A stretch of DNA of 64,000 bases, taken from NCBI GenBank assembly GCA_039621445.1, contig CP154954.1, positions 49,641,847 to 49,705,846 on the forward strand, given 5' to 3'. Positions 63,701-64,000 of the stretch are shown piece by piece. The number at the start of each line of letters is the position of its first letter. The first letter of the stretch is position 1. Source of the DNA: Euglena gracilis (taxonomy: Eukaryota > Euglenida > Euglenophyceae > Euglenales). The notes under the pieces were generated by a model, which ran no database searches, had not been told where the DNA came from, and saw nothing but the letters and a program-made list of their open reading frames with translations. Made by a program: the position numbers and the translations under genes.

Positions 63701-64000
63701 ACCCCCCCCCTATGGGGGGTCTTCTGACTTAAAAAGAAGCTGGTCGGGAGATTTGGGAAAAGCAATTTCGGCAGACTTCCATCGTCACACTCATTCCACC
63801 CGGGCTTAAATATCTCCCCAGCAAGGGCAGACTCGTTGGCCGCATCGGCTGTATTTCAACGCGTGGGGCCACACGTTGCTTCTTTCCCATCAAGGTCTGG
63901 GGCACCGGCAAGGCCGCGGTCTGCCTCTCCCACCGCTCCGCCTCAAGCCGCAGCGCCTCCTCCCGCTCCCGCAGCGCCGCCGCCCGGCCCGCCAGCTCGG
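54796..64000 (-). CDS. Large Ala/Glu/Gln/Arg-rich coiled-coil protein, multi-exon, 5' end outside
   Basis: Many short minus-strand exons encode heptad-type helix: about 63915-64000 (LAGRAAALREREEALRLEAE), 63315-63405 (GLAQQQLEERRAVETHTRDT), 62965-63060 (AGLHAALQAQVQASQEDQKA), 62830-62890 (RQLQAKQQQLLDLQAE), 62380-62480 (KEAALQELRSQMAALP), 61881-62070 (AAAVERAAALAAREAAVAGA), 61146-61199 (EEALAEKEKALTTQQEAL), 60620-60732, 60110-60235, 59590-59650, 58705-58890, 58479-58615, 58060-58190, 57190-57330 and 54796-54846 (DGWDLDIEDDDDEKDGK, flanked by cag and gtattt). Several have canonical acceptor and donor sites. Residues 56730-57070 and 55980-56160 are Pro/Ala-rich linkers, less certain. I do not recognise the family; a cytoskeletal or Golgi-type coiled-coil protein is only a guess. 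Confidence 0.6.
55839..55915. repeat. Diverged copy of the 51.4-kb repeat arm
   Basis: GAAGTGCGGAGCCCGAAGCC and CCCCGAGGCGGACCGAGAGG correspond to 51429-51500. Located in an intron of the coiled-coil gene. Confidence 0.75.
61548..61834. mobile_element. hAT-like MITE with CAGGCATTTGC ends and perfect 8-bp duplication (287 bp)
   Basis: Starts CAGGCATTTGCATTTGGGG and ends CCCTTAAGCAAATGCCTG. Flanks GTTGGGAC at 61540-61547 and 61835-61842 are identical. Interior has C/G runs and a CCGGCGCTGCGCGCCAG hairpin. In an intron of the coiled-coil gene, about 45 bp beyond the exon 61881-62070. Confidence 0.93.
62300..62370. repeat. (GGGTGT)n-like microsatellite
   Basis: GTGGGTGTGGGGGTGGGTGAGTGGG tract beside a coiled-coil exon. 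Confidence 0.85.
62522..62788. mobile_element. hAT-like MITE with CAGGGGT ends and perfect 8-bp duplication (267 bp)
   Basis: Starts CAGGGGTTTTTCTTGAGACC and ends TCAAGACTAAAAAACACCCCTG. Flanks ACCCCCAC at 62514-62521 and 62789-62796 are identical. Interior hairpin TCGGTGCCTTCGGCCCCGA resembles those of the other members. Confidence 0.92.
63514..63742. mobile_element. hAT-like MITE with CAGGCTTCTTTTTAAG ends, copy 2 (229 bp)
   Basis: Starts CAGGCTTCTTTTTAAGACCC and ends ACTTAAAAAGAAGCTG. Flanks ATCGGGAG (63506-63513) and GTCGGGAG (63743-63750) match at 7 of 8. Interior hairpin CGGCACTTCGCGCCAA. Same family as 51914-52196, in an intron of the coiled-coil gene. Confidence 0.88.

Overview
The window is nuclear DNA of an intron-rich eukaryote, most likely a unicellular alga or other protist with a large, repeat-choked genome. 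I could not identify the species. Coding sequence is confined to short exons that can be chained by conserved protein families and reading phase. Almost everything else is transposable-element debris, G/C homopolymer runs, foldback palindromes and microsatellites. Nearly all long open frames, including the Cys/Val/His-rich ones over (GT)n tracts and the Gly/Pro-rich ones over G/C runs, are artefacts of simple sequence.

Layout. 1-19.8 kb: no convincing host gene. It holds a dense set of short palindromic elements: TA-flanked elements whose terminal inverted repeats (TIRs) contain a C-run; foldbacks beginning GGTACTTGT with 8-bp target duplications; a 781-bp hAT remnant at 14.7-15.5 kb with a perfect 8-bp duplication; tandem and minisatellite arrays. 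19.8-30.7 kb (+): a split gene for an HIR-type SPFH/band-7 membrane protein. Its introns carry a tRNA-like sequence, a TIR element with a PHD-finger-like segment, and a hAT remnant. 30.7-34.9 kb: repeats. 35.0-43.15 kb (+): exons for an N-terminal J domain followed by exons for a mitochondrial-type trans-2-enoyl-CoA reductase (MECR). Exon phases agree throughout and the reductase part has no start codon of its own, so I read it as one fusion gene. Its introns hold kilobase-scale (GT)n-type microsatellites and two inverted copies of one 222/223-bp element.

43.4-47.8 kb (-): a retrotransposon gag-like unit (proline-rich repeats, long coiled coil, capsid-like region, damaged CCHC knuckle) with no recognisable pol; the DNA is studded with tiny CCGC-NNNN-GCGG hairpins. 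48.8-51.4 kb (+): a decayed DIRS-type tyrosine-recombinase retrotransposon (RT, RNase H, methyltransferase-like domain, recombinase). 51.4-54.8 kb: nested short elements, including one TA element interrupted by a second element with a perfect 8-bp duplication. 54.8-64.0 kb (-): many small exons of a large Ala/Glu/Gln/Arg-rich coiled-coil protein whose 5' end lies beyond the window; several introns are filled by elements starting CAGG with 8-bp duplications.

How it fits together: three host genes have been inflated by short non-autonomous DNA transposons and simple repeats. Two superfamilies dominate: TA-duplicating elements with poly-C/poly-G TIRs, and hAT-like elements with CAGG or GGTACTTGT ends and 8-bp duplications. 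Some introns in the HIR and J-domain genes have complementary ends and do not fit GT-AG. This recalls nonconventional introns known from euglenids and is the most interesting lead, alongside the J-MECR fusion and the hairpin-studded gag gene.
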